From the NCBI GenBank assembly GCA_965267485.1, contig OZ254080.1, forward strand, positions 1,116,001 through 1,180,000: a DNA stretch of 64,000 nucleotides, given 5' to 3'. The DNA comes from JANQJA01 sp965267485. Its GTDB lineage: Bacteria; Pseudomonadota; Gammaproteobacteria; Pseudomonadales; Azotimanducaceae. Shown piece by piece: positions 46,138 to 54,403 of this stretch. The number at the start of each line of letters is the position of its first letter. Positions within the stretch are counted from its first letter, which is position 1. A program made the translations under genes and the position numbers. A model generated the notes under the pieces. The model was not told where the DNA came from and did no database searches. It worked only from the letters and a program-made list of their open reading frames with translations.

Positions 46138-46400
46138 TGGCGCCGGCTTCTGATCATGGGCACTGGGACGATGATGATCGCAGCCTGAATGCGGAGCATC
46201 GGGACGTGGTCGAATTGCTGGAACGTCACCGGCAGGAGATCCCGGTGCCCGGTGCGCTCGACCGACGTATCAGGCGGCTGTCTGCCCAGCGGCAGCGCGA
46301 GCGGCTCTCGGAGCACTGGATATTCGGGCAGGGGCCCCGTGTTGCGCTCGTGGGCATCATTCTGTTCGCCATCGCGCTGGCGGTGCTGTGGATGCGATAA
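46137..46400 (+). CDS. Small single-span membrane protein, candidate anti-sigma factor
   Basis: An 87-residue protein. The first about 65 residues are hydrophilic and charged (EHRDVVELLERHRQEIPVPG, then many Arg), followed by one C-terminal membrane segment (VALVGIILFAIALAVLWMR). There is no periplasmic domain, unlike FecR-type regulators. Overlap with the sigma-factor gene suggests a sigma-binding or anchoring role, but no zinc-finger anti-sigma motif is present, so this is inference. It ends 22 bases before a Fur-box-like sequence. Confidence 0.65.
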   Translation: MAPASDHGHWDDDDRSLNAEHRDVVELLERHRQEIPVPGALDRRIRRLSAQRQRERLSEHWIFGQGPRVALVGIILFAIALAVLWMR

Positions 46401-46422
46401 AGACCCTGTTTCTTACTATTGT

Positions 46423-46437
46423 TGCAAATCATTCTCA
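46423..46437 (+). promoter_or_regulatory. Fur box upstream of the siderophore receptor
   Basis: TGCAAATCATTCTCA matches 12 of 15 bases of the palindromic Fur core TGATAATCATTATCA. It lies 45 bases upstream of the receptor ATG and inside a notably AT-rich stretch (46400-46480). Iron-dependent repression of the receptor is therefore expected. Confidence 0.75.
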
Positions 46438-46482
46438 TTGGCCTTAACCTTCGCGCCTTGGTCAAATTTAGGTAGTGCAACA

Positions 46483-48609
46483 ATGCAACCGAATGTCTTA
46501 CACGCTGCCGGTCGCCGGATGCTGGTGGCCCTCGCCGCCACGGCGCTCGTGGCTCCGCTTCACGCCGACCCCATCGAGGAGATCATCGTTCAGGGTAAGT
46601 ACCTGTCGATCGACAAAATGGATTCGGTCAAGACGCCGACGCCGATTCTGGATGTGCCCCAGAGCCTCTCCATCCTGACCGAGGCACAGATCCGGGATCA
46701 GGCATTCACCGACTTCGGCGACGTACTCCGGTACACGCCCGGGCTCTCGATCAGTCAGGGCGAAGGACACCGCGACGCGATCATCATCCGCGGCATCCAG
46801 ACAACGGCCGACTTTTTCGTCGATGGCATTCGTGACGATGTCCAGTATTACCGGCCGCTTTACAACGTCGAACAGGTCGAGATTCTGCGCGGCTCCAACG
46901 CGCTGTTGTTCGGCCGTGGCGGTGGTGGCGGCGTGATCAACCGGGTGCAGAAACAGCCCGTGTTTGATGAGGCATTCACGACCATCAATGCCGGCGCCGA
47001 CACTTTCGGTGCGTGGTCAACGAGCGTGGACACCAATCTCTCGGTCTCGGATGGCGTGGCTGCACGCATCAATGCGTACTACTCGGGGATGGACAATCAC
47101 CGCGACTTCTTCGATGGCAATGCGTTTGCCGTGAACCCGACGCTCAAGGCTCGCTTCGGCGACCACACCACGGGGTTTCTCTCGTACGAGTACGTTGATG
47201 ATGACCGCGTGGTTGATCGCGGCGTGCCGTCGCGCATCGTCGCTGGCGGGCCCAACGTGCCGCTTGACGGTTACGAGGATACGTTCTTCGGCTCATCCGA
47301 TGAGAACTACACGACACTGCAGGCGCATCTGCTCCGTGCCCGCGTCGAGCACGACTTCTCGGCCGGCCTGCGCGGCAACGTGACGGCGCAGTGGGCGGAC
47401 TATGACAAGCTCTACCAGAATCTTTATGCCAGCGATGCCGTGGCTGTATCGGGTGGCACGTTCCCGTCCGTGGAACTCGACGGCTATCGTGACACGACAA
47501 CGCGTCAGAACCTTATCGTTCAGGCGAATCTCGTCGGTGAGTTCGATACCGGGCCGCTCGGTCACACACTGCTGATCGGTGCGGAGTTCGGCGATCAGGA
47601 AACGGCGAATGCGCGCCAGGACAACGTGTTCGCTGCTAACGGCGACGATCAGCTTGTGATTCCCTTTACCGACCCGCTGAGCGTGCCGGCCTTCGGGTTC
47701 GATGCGGCAGCACGCGACCGTGAGTCCGATGTCCGCTTCACGTCGCTGTATGTGCAGGATCAGGTGTCGGTCACCGATCAGTTCAAGCTGCTGCTCGGCA
47801 TGCGCTACGACGCGTTCGATATCAGCGTGTTCGATGTCATCGAGCAGAACGACGGTGATGCCATTGACGGCCGCTTCGAGCGTGAGGATACGGAAGTCAC
47901 GCCGCGCCTTGGCTTCATCTACAAGCCCGCTGAGGATGTATCGGTATACGCAAGCTACAGCGAGACCTTCCTGCCGCGCTCCGGCGATCAGTTCCTGACG
48001 CTGGATCTCACGTCCGAAAATACGCGGCCGCAGTTCTTCGAGAACAGGGAGATTGGCCTGAAGTGGGACCTTCGGCCCGATCTCAGCCTGACGACTGCCG
48101 TATTCCAGCTCGACCGCGAGAGCTATACGTCGGTGGACCCGCAGGATGCGAGCCAGCTCATCGTCATCGACGGGTCCGAGATCGAGGGCTTCGAGGTGCA
48201 GCTGAGCGGCCGGTTGACCGACCGATGGGCGATCATCACGGGTTACTCCCAGCTGGACGGGCGCGTTGTTCGCACCGATGGTGCCGGCGCGACCGGCAAC
48301 AAGACGCGCCAGACGCCGGACAACATGTTTTCGATCTGGAATTCAGTGCGGCTGACGAACAAGCTGAGGCTCGGGTTTGGCGCGACCTACCAGGACAGCT
48401 TCTTCGTCAGTGAAGACAACAGCGTTGAGGTGCCGTCCTACACCCGTGTGGATGCTGCCGCGTACTATCAGCTGAATCCGGCAACCCGGCTCCAGCTCAA
48501 TATCGAGAACCTGCTGGACGAGGACTACTTCCCGGACGCCCACAGCAACACGAACATCTCGACGGGTGCGCCGATGAATGCGCGGCTCTCTCTTGTGATG
48601 GAGTTCTAG
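46483..48609 (+). CDS. TonB-dependent siderophore receptor
   Basis: A 708-residue outer-membrane receptor starting MQPNVLHAAGRRM with a signal peptide ending near PLHA. The mature protein begins directly with a TonB-box-like EEIIVQG; no N-terminal signalling domain is present. Plug features include TPTPILDVPQSLSILTEAQI, YTPGLSISQGEGHRD, FFVDGIRDDVQYYRPLYN and VEILRGSNALLFGRGGGGGV, typical of catecholate/ferrichrome-type siderophore receptors (Fiu/FhuE group). The barrel ends RLSLVMEF. The upstream Fur box supports iron regulation. The frame is open from 46189, but that part overlaps the preceding gene. Confidence 0.93.
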   Translation: MQPNVLHAAGRRMLVALAATALVAPLHADPIEEIIVQGKYLSIDKMDSVKTPTPILDVPQSLSILTEAQIRDQAFTDFGDVLRYTPGLSISQGEGHRDAIIIRGIQTTADFFVDGIRDDVQYYRPLYNVEQVEILRGSNALLFGRGGGGGVINRVQKQPVFDEAFTTINAGADTFGAWSTSVDTNLSVSDGVAARINAYYSGMDNHRDFFDGNAFAVNPTLKARFGDHTTGFLSYEYVDDDRVVDRGVPSRIVAGGPNVPLDGYEDTFFGSSDENYTTLQAHLLRARVEHDFSAGLRGNVTAQWADYDKLYQNLYASDAVAVSGGTFPSVELDGYRDTTTRQNLIVQANLVGEFDTGPLGHTLLIGAEFGDQETANARQDNVFAANGDDQLVIPFTDPLSVPAFGFDAAARDRESDVRFTSLYVQDQVSVTDQFKLLLGMRYDAFDISVFDVIEQNDGDAIDGRFEREDTEVTPRLGFIYKPAEDVSVYASYSETFLPRSGDQFLTLDLTSENTRPQFFENREIGLKWDLRPDLSLTTAVFQLDRESYTSVDPQDASQLIVIDGSEIEGFEVQLSGRLTDRWAIITGYSQLDGRVVRTDGAGATGNKTRQTPDNMFSIWNSVRLTNKLRLGFGATYQDSFFVSEDNSVEVPSYTRVDAAAYYQLNPATRLQLNIENLLDEDYFPDAHSNTNISTGAPMNARLSLVMEF

Positions 48610-48618
48610 GCAGGAAAT

Positions 48619-48653
48619 CCGGTTGCCCGCAGCGGGGGTCTGCAGGCAACCGG
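48619..48653. terminator. Bidirectional hairpin between convergent TonB receptor genes
   Basis: A 9-base perfect stem CCGGTTGCC/GGCAACCGG (48619-48627 and 48645-48653) continues inward through GCAG/CTGC with one mismatch. It lies in the 53-base gap between two convergent receptor genes. The T tract is weak on both sides (ATTTCC on the minus strand), so termination may be partial. Confidence 0.6.
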
Positions 48654-48662
48654 TGTTGCGGG

Positions 48663-50939
48663 TCAGAGGTGACGCCAGCGAACCTCGAAGAAATAGAAGG
48701 ACGGCTCGTTCAGCCGGAAGACGGCCGCCGTGCGGTCCGGAAAGTATTCATTGTCGAGCACGTTGCGCCCGTTCAGGGTGAAACTCCAGTGATCGGCATC
48801 GAGCCCGATGCGGACATCCAGTCTATCCACGCCATCGAGACCCAGCGGGTTCGGCGACAGCGCGCCCCAGCCGCCGTGTTCGTGCGTGTAGGTCATGGTC
48901 GCCTTGAATACCGGATTCTCGAAGATCGGGATCGCCACCGGTCGGCGCCACGTCAGGTTCGCCTTCACCTGCACCGGGCGGATGAAGTTCAGCTTGGCAC
49001 CGAGCTGGTCGGCGACAGCGGGTGAAACGTCGGGTGCGATTTCCGTCACCTCGCCGAGCTGACGTGACCAGCCAAGGTTGCCGAGCAGGCGGCCCTTGCC
49101 GGCGCGAATGTTGAAGCTTGATTCGACTTCGACACCCCACGCTTCGATCTCGCCGACGTTGTCGATGAAGAACGCTTCAGGTGACTGCAACCCGTCAAGG
49201 CCGTCAGCATTGACCAGAATCGGGTTGCCGCTCCCGTCGAAGCCAAGCGACTCGCCGGTCACCGGGTCGAGGAACGGGCACTCCTGCGGGCAGCCGTTGG
49301 TCGTGGTGTCGAGGAAATCCTGGTAGTAGACCAGGAACGTCGAGGCATTCAGCTTCAGCATGCCGTTGAACCAGGCCGACTTCATGCCGATTTCATAGCT
49401 GATCGAGTCTTCTTCGTCGTAGATCGGTACCACCGGATACGCGTCGGAATCCCGGCCTGCACCCAGGTTCAGGCCGCCGTGACGATAGCTGGCCCCGACC
49501 TTGAAGTAGGCCATCGCCTCGGAGATCGGGCCGCTGACGTTCTCGAAACGCCACGCTGCCGAAAGACCCCAGGGTACGTTCGAGTAGTCGTTGTCGGCCT
49601 GCACGTCGAGTACGGGGTCGGGCCCGAGATTGGGGGCAACTGTCAGGACATAGCCCTCAACCTTGTCGCGTGCGTATCGCACCTCACCCGAGAGGGTCAG
49701 CGGCAGGTTGGTGAAGTCGTAGTCGACCGAGCCGTAGATGGCCCAGGAGTCGTTGTCCACCTTCCAGTCCCTGATTGCCGACGTCGCGACGGTCTGGCCG
49801 CCGGCGCGGAAGGCATCGATATACTCACGCGTTGACATGTTGTAGAAGTCGGCGCCCACGAGATACTGGAACGGGCCCGAAAGCGTCGAGACCCAGCGCA
49901 ACTCCTGATAGAAGATGTCGGCGTCGACGTCGGTTTCGGTGATGCGCATGGCATTGGTGGCGACGTTGACGTTCGCGACGGAGTAGTCACCATCGACCAT
50001 GCGGTATGCTTCCCGCGTGCGGTAGTTGGTCACCGAACTCACAATACCCCGCTCGAGCGTGTAGTCGATCGTCAGGGCGTGGTTGTCGATGTCATGGCTG
50101 CCAATGTGTGGCGTATTGATCAGCGTTTGCCGCATGTCGGTCTGGGTCGGACGGAAGCGCTGGCGAATGCCGGGCTCGTACTCATCCTCCGAACGATCGA
50201 AGGAGTAGTAGATATCCAGATTGTCGCTCGGCTCGAACAGCAGGCCCAGACGCACGTGATCGAACTGTGTCACGTCGATCGGTTGACCGAACGCGTCGTA
50301 GAAGAACCCGTCGTCCTGCTCCTCATGCAGATAGCTGATTCGGGCCTTGAAGGTTTCTGACAGCGGCACGTTGGCGATGGCCTCGTAGCCCATCAGATCC
50401 TTGTGGCCAGCGGTCGCGCCAACCACGAAGTCGAGTTGGTCTTCAGGTCGCCGCGAGATGATGTTCATGGCGCCGCCGAGCGCGTTTCGGCCATACAGCG
50501 CGCCCTGGGGGCCGCGAAGGACTTCAACCCGCTCCACGTCGTAAGTGTCCATTCGCGCGAAGCTGCGGCCCCCCAGGCTCTGGCTCGCGAAGTAGGCGCC
50601 GTTGCGATAAAAGCCCGTCGCCGAGACTGAAGATCGGTTCCGTGACTGACCGGCGCCGCGAATGCTGGGCTCCATCAGGTCTGAGGCCGCGGCTTCGACG
50701 ATTGTGATGCCCGGTATGAGGTCGGTGACGTCGCGGAGACTGTAGATACCGCCGGTGTCTTCGATCATCGACTCGGTGATGGCCGCGGCGGAGCCCGGCA
50801 GGTCCTGCAGTCGTTCAGCACGCTTTCGGGCGGTGACGACGACCTCTTCGAGTCCCGCCTCTGCTGCGATGGCAACGGGCGGTGCAGCGACCGCGGCGGG
50901 CATCAGCAACAATGCGGTGGGTAGTATGGATTTCTTCAT
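48663..50939 (-). CDS. TonB-dependent outer-membrane receptor
   Basis: A 758-residue receptor starting MKKSILPTALLLMPAAV with GGGAGGGAG upstream; an in-frame ATG at 50972 is less likely. The mature N-terminus AGLEEVVVTARKRAERLQD is a TonB box with plug start. VERVEVLRGPQGALYGRNALGGAMNIISRRP is the plug signature. The barrel ends FYFFEVRWRHL. The sequence resembles the large receptor group of oligotrophic Proteobacteria with poorly known substrates. The next gene upstream on the same strand is an exported two-domain hydrolase, 145 bases away across an AT-rich gap. Confidence 0.93.
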   Translation of the reverse strand: MKKSILPTALLLMPAAVAAPPVAIAAEAGLEEVVVTARKRAERLQDLPGSAAAITESMIEDTGGIYSLRDVTDLIPGITIVEAAASDLMEPSIRGAGQSRNRSSVSATGFYRNGAYFASQSLGGRSFARMDTYDVERVEVLRGPQGALYGRNALGGAMNIISRRPEDQLDFVVGATAGHKDLMGYEAIANVPLSETFKARISYLHEEQDDGFFYDAFGQPIDVTQFDHVRLGLLFEPSDNLDIYYSFDRSEDEYEPGIRQRFRPTQTDMRQTLINTPHIGSHDIDNHALTIDYTLERGIVSSVTNYRTREAYRMVDGDYSVANVNVATNAMRITETDVDADIFYQELRWVSTLSGPFQYLVGADFYNMSTREYIDAFRAGGQTVATSAIRDWKVDNDSWAIYGSVDYDFTNLPLTLSGEVRYARDKVEGYVLTVAPNLGPDPVLDVQADNDYSNVPWGLSAAWRFENVSGPISEAMAYFKVGASYRHGGLNLGAGRDSDAYPVVPIYDEEDSISYEIGMKSAWFNGMLKLNASTFLVYYQDFLDTTTNGCPQECPFLDPVTGESLGFDGSGNPILVNADGLDGLQSPEAFFIDNVGEIEAWGVEVESSFNIRAGKGRLLGNLGWSRQLGEVTEIAPDVSPAVADQLGAKLNFIRPVQVKANLTWRRPVAIPIFENPVFKATMTYTHEHGGWGALSPNPLGLDGVDRLDVRIGLDADHWSFTLNGRNVLDNEYFPDRTAAVFRLNEPSFYFFEVRWRHL

Positions 50940-51055
50940 CTTGTCGATCTCCCTCCCTCTGGTCTGCGACAAAGCCCTGACTCAAAAATTGATATCTGAG
51001 GATATTCAGGGGTGCAGATAGACTAGCCGGAAATCGCCAAAAAGAAGTCTAAAAA

Positions 51056-51086
51056 ATATTTGTCTTATAGGAAAAGATATTTATCT
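51056..51086. promoter_or_regulatory. AT-rich direct repeats upstream of the second TonB receptor
   Basis: ATATTTGTCT (51056-51065) and ATATTTATCT (51077-51086) match at 9 of 10 bases and are spaced 21 bases, two helical turns. They lie in a sharply AT-rich 145-base gap in front of the receptor gene, overlapping the end of the hydrolase gene. A regulator-binding site is plausible; none is identified. Confidence 0.35.
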
Positions 51087-53070
51087 AAGGGGCGCCAAAC
51101 ACGGTGATCAATGCGCCTCTGAGCGCGGACTGCAGCGGGCGTATCTGCGCGCCTGGCGTCTGCGTGATAAAGACGACCACCAGATCCTGTTCGGGCTTCA
51201 GGTGGGCATCGGTTCCGAAGGCGCCGCCATGGCCGAGTTGCAGCACATCGCCATCCTCGCTCATGCCAAGCATGGTGCCGAGGCCGTAACCGTGTCGGGG
51301 ATATGGCATGCCGAACCCGGCTGACCCCGGTTGCGGCGTCGTCATCAGGCTGATGGCCTCCTTGCTCATGACCTGACCCGATGGGCCCATACCGTCGAGT
51401 CGCAGCATCTCGTAGAACTTCGCGAGGTCGCGGGCGGTTGAGACGAGTCCGCCGCCTGCGTTCGCCATCGCCCCTTCAGGTGCTGGTTGGCGCTTTGGCA
51501 TTGGCGAGAGGCCGTCCTGGTTGGTGTATCGGCGAGGCATGCGCTCGATCACCTCGGCGGACGGATAGTACGTGGTGTCATTCATCTGTAGCGGGTCGAG
51601 CAGCAGTTGCCGAACGATATCGGCCCAGAGTGCGGGTTCATCATGGTGGCGCGCCCATGCCACCTCGGCAGCACGCGCCGCCACAGACATGCCAACGCCG
51701 CCATAGAGGTAGTCGGTGCCGGGCTCGAAGGCGAGACCCGTCTCGGCCATCAGGCGCGAGAGATCCGCGTTCGTCGGCAGCGACTTTGATGCCAGCAGGG
51801 CGCGGTAGATGCCGCCCCATGCGGCCGGTGATGGCATGCCGCTTTGATGCGAAAGGGTCTGGCGAATCGTGGGCGATGTGGCCGGTGTTCCGTCTTTCAG
51901 TCTGGCTTCTCGCCATTCGGGCAGATATTCGGCGAGGCTGTCATCCACTGACAGCACGCCCTGCACATGCAGCATCGAGAAAACGGCGGCGGTCAACGGC
52001 TTCGTTGACGAGGCAATCTGTACGACCTCGTTTGTACCGAAGGGGCGTCCACTCTCCAGATCGGCAATCCCGAAGCTCTCGCTGTAAATCTCACGGCCGT
52101 GCCGGAGGAGCAGCAGTGAGCCGCCGGCGATTTCGCGCCGGCTGATTGCGTCCTCGATGGGTGCTGCCAGGGCCGCCCGATCACCGGGCGTCAGGCCGTC
52201 ATGACGGGCGATGAACGCATCGATCGCGGCCGTGATACCTGCCGGATCTTCACTCGCGCCGATGTCGATGTTGATCTCACGATGCGTGCGATCGACGGTT
52301 TTCATCGTGTCGGCGGCATCCTGGCCCAATGCGGCAACGAGCCGCCTCGTTTGCTCGATGCGAAGCGGGTTGTCCTGAAGGATAAACAGCGTGGGCGGGT
52401 CGTTCTCGTCGGCGTAGGTGATTGGCGACGCGAGTTGCCAGCTGTCTTCGGCGCGGTTCTCTTCCGGCGTGCCGAAAGCGTTCTGGTATAGCAGTCGGGC
52501 ACGTTCCGATCTCGGTTGCTCGAAGTAGAAGGGGATGTCGTACGCCTGGCCGTCGAGGGCGACGACGCCGCGAAGTCGCTGATTGTCGAACCCATGGTGA
52601 TCGAGCAAGTCTGACGCGCCGACGAACGCGGCAATGTGCGCGCCTGCCGAGTGACCCATGAGGAATATACGGTCGGGGTCGATGTTGAGGGCCTCGCTGT
52701 TTGCCGCGAGATAGCCAATGGCCGCAGCGACATCCTCGGCGTGATCGGGGTGCCGAACCCGATCAGGTTCCTGCGTCGGCGGTCTTGGCGAGAGACGGTA
52801 GTTCACCGAGGCGAAGGCGAAGCCGCCACTCGTGAAGTGCGCGGGCTTGTCCGCAACGTTGGCCTTGTCGCCGACCGCCCAGCCGCCGCCATGCACCCAG
52901 ACGATGAGCGGAAAGGGCCCGTCGCCGTCTGGCCGATACAGGTCCAACTGCTGCAGCTCGCTGACATCATCGGTGTAGGGGATGTCCTGCTTGACGTCAG
53001 GCGCCGCTGCGGCCCCGATTGTCAGTATCATCGTGAGCGTGGCGATTACGGCGTTGATCGTTTGATGCAT
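51085..53070 (-). CDS. Exported fusion: alpha/beta esterase plus beta-lactamase-like serine hydrolase
   Basis: A 661-residue protein. After a signal peptide (about residues 1-23, ending GAAAA) comes an alpha/beta-hydrolase domain (about 25-290) with HGGGW (60-64) and Ser141 in GHSAGAH. A second domain (about 295-660) is of the class C beta-lactamase/EstB type, with Ser354-Ser-Thr-Lys357 and a late LGHGGAFG. The usual Tyr-x-Asn triad reads YGG, so antibiotic hydrolysis is doubtful. Both halves are likely esterases in the periplasm. The start at 53070 has AGGTGA upstream; the frame remains open to 53310. The TonB receptor gene follows on the same strand. Confidence 0.85.
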   Translation of the reverse strand: MHQTINAVIATLTMILTIGAAAAPDVKQDIPYTDDVSELQQLDLYRPDGDGPFPLIVWVHGGGWAVGDKANVADKPAHFTSGGFAFASVNYRLSPRPPTQEPDRVRHPDHAEDVAAAIGYLAANSEALNIDPDRIFLMGHSAGAHIAAFVGASDLLDHHGFDNQRLRGVVALDGQAYDIPFYFEQPRSERARLLYQNAFGTPEENRAEDSWQLASPITYADENDPPTLFILQDNPLRIEQTRRLVAALGQDAADTMKTVDRTHREINIDIGASEDPAGITAAIDAFIARHDGLTPGDRAALAAPIEDAISRREIAGGSLLLLRHGREIYSESFGIADLESGRPFGTNEVVQIASSTKPLTAAVFSMLHVQGVLSVDDSLAEYLPEWREARLKDGTPATSPTIRQTLSHQSGMPSPAAWGGIYRALLASKSLPTNADLSRLMAETGLAFEPGTDYLYGGVGMSVAARAAEVAWARHHDEPALWADIVRQLLLDPLQMNDTTYYPSAEVIERMPRRYTNQDGLSPMPKRQPAPEGAMANAGGGLVSTARDLAKFYEMLRLDGMGPSGQVMSKEAISLMTTPQPGSAGFGMPYPRHGYGLGTMLGMSEDGDVLQLGHGGAFGTDAHLKPEQDLVVVFITQTPGAQIRPLQSALRGALITVFGAP

Positions 53071-53301
53071 GGGTGTCACCTGGCCTGTGTGTCTGGGGTG
53101 ATTCTGTAATATAGTGCATCCCTCGTTATAAAAAATCAGCATGAATCGCCGTATTTGTTGCAATTGCTGATAGTCATCCAAATCCTTGAATATTAGGTCG
53201 GTGATCAGGCAGGCGGGATTTTTCCCGGCATCCATGCAACAGATCGGCGCCGGACGCGCGTACAATCGCAGGCGGAGTGGTCGAACAGTTCCGGGGAGAG
53301 C

Positions 53302-54390
53302 GTGTTGCAACAGATATCAGTAATGGTGCTCGCAGGTGTGCTCCTGTCGCTGCTTGCGTCATGCAGCGGCGAGCGCGAGAGCACCGCGGATGCCGAGCCG
53401 CCGACTCGCGAGGAACGTCTCGAGAGAATGCGTGAGCGCTTGCAGGACCGGCCTGTCCCGGTTGCGGTTGCCGCGGTCAGCCGGGGTCGCGTTGATGCCT
53501 TTTACGCCAGCACCACCACGCTAACCTCAGAGGACGAGGCGGTCGTGGTCGCGAGGACTCAAGGTATCGTCGAGCGCATCTATGTCGAAGAGGGCGATCG
53601 CGTGGACGCCGGCGACCCGCTCGCGCAACTCGATACGCGCCGTCTCGAGCTGGAAGTCGCCCGGACCCAGACCAATATCCGCAGCCTTGAGCAGGCCTTC
53701 AGGCGGGCGCAACAGCTCTTTGAGAAAAAGATGATCTCACCGGATGCGTTCGATGAGGCGAAGTTTGCACTCGAGCGTGAGCAGGCAGCGCTGGCGCTGC
53801 AGGAGTATGAACTCGCTGAAGCGACGATCCGCGCGCCGATCGACGGCGTCATCACGGTGCGTCACATCAAGATCGGCAATACCCTGACGCCGAATGCCGA
53901 GGCGTTCGAGATCAAGCGCGCGGAGTCGATCGAAGCCGTGCTCAATGTGCCCGAGAAAGAACTCGCGAAGCTCGAAGAGGGTCAGCTGGCACAGGTAAGT
54001 GTCGACGCGCTCGGCGGGCAGCTTTTTGAGGGTGTCGTCGATCGCGTCGCGCCGGAGATCGATGCCCAGTCGGGCACGTTTCGTGTCACGGTCGCGCTGG
54101 ACAATCCCGCCGGCAGGCTGAAGCCCGGCATGTTCGCGCGGGTCCGGATTCGATACGACTCGAGCGAGAACGCCCTGTTGGTTGCCCGCGATGCTGTGGT
54201 GACGCGTGAAGACGAGAACTCGGTATTCGTGGTTCGCGACGGGCTCGCAACCCGGCAGACCGTATCGCTGGGACACGCGAGCGAGGGCGAAGTCGAGATC
54301 CGGGAGGGGCTGAGCGAAGGGGACCAGGTTGTGATCACCGGGCAGCGTGGCCTGCGCGATGGTGCGTCGGTTCGCATCGTCCGCCTGTAG
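53302..54390 (+). CDS. RND efflux periplasmic adaptor (lipoprotein)
   Basis: A 362-residue membrane-fusion protein with GTG start after GGGGAG. LLASC at residues 17-21 is a lipobox, anchoring it as a lipoprotein. The lipoyl half ARTQGIVERIYVEEGDRVDAGDPLAQLD, a helical hairpin rich in Glu, Arg and Gln (about 115-170), and AEATIRAPIDGVITVRHIKIGNTL, then beta-barrel and membrane-proximal parts, give the HlyD/AcrA order. It would link the two downstream permeases to an outer-membrane channel, which is not encoded in the window. The permease gene follows after 13 bases. Confidence 0.92.
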   Translation: MLQQISVMVLAGVLLSLLASCSGERESTADAEPPTREERLERMRERLQDRPVPVAVAAVSRGRVDAFYASTTTLTSEDEAVVVARTQGIVERIYVEEGDRVDAGDPLAQLDTRRLELEVARTQTNIRSLEQAFRRAQQLFEKKMISPDAFDEAKFALEREQAALALQEYELAEATIRAPIDGVITVRHIKIGNTLTPNAEAFEIKRAESIEAVLNVPEKELAKLEEGQLAQVSVDALGGQLFEGVVDRVAPEIDAQSGTFRVTVALDNPAGRLKPGMFARVRIRYDSSENALLVARDAVVTREDENSVFVVRDGLATRQTVSLGHASEGEVEIREGLSEGDQVVITGQRGLRDGASVRIVRL

Positions 54391-54403
54391 CTGATCCTGC
54401 CTC

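Noticed and set aside
51085..52200. Beta-lactamase antibiotic-resistance gene
   Set aside because: The SSTK motif is present, but the Tyr-x-Asn element reads YGG and the domain is fused to an esterase, which fits EstB-like esterases better than a resistance enzyme.
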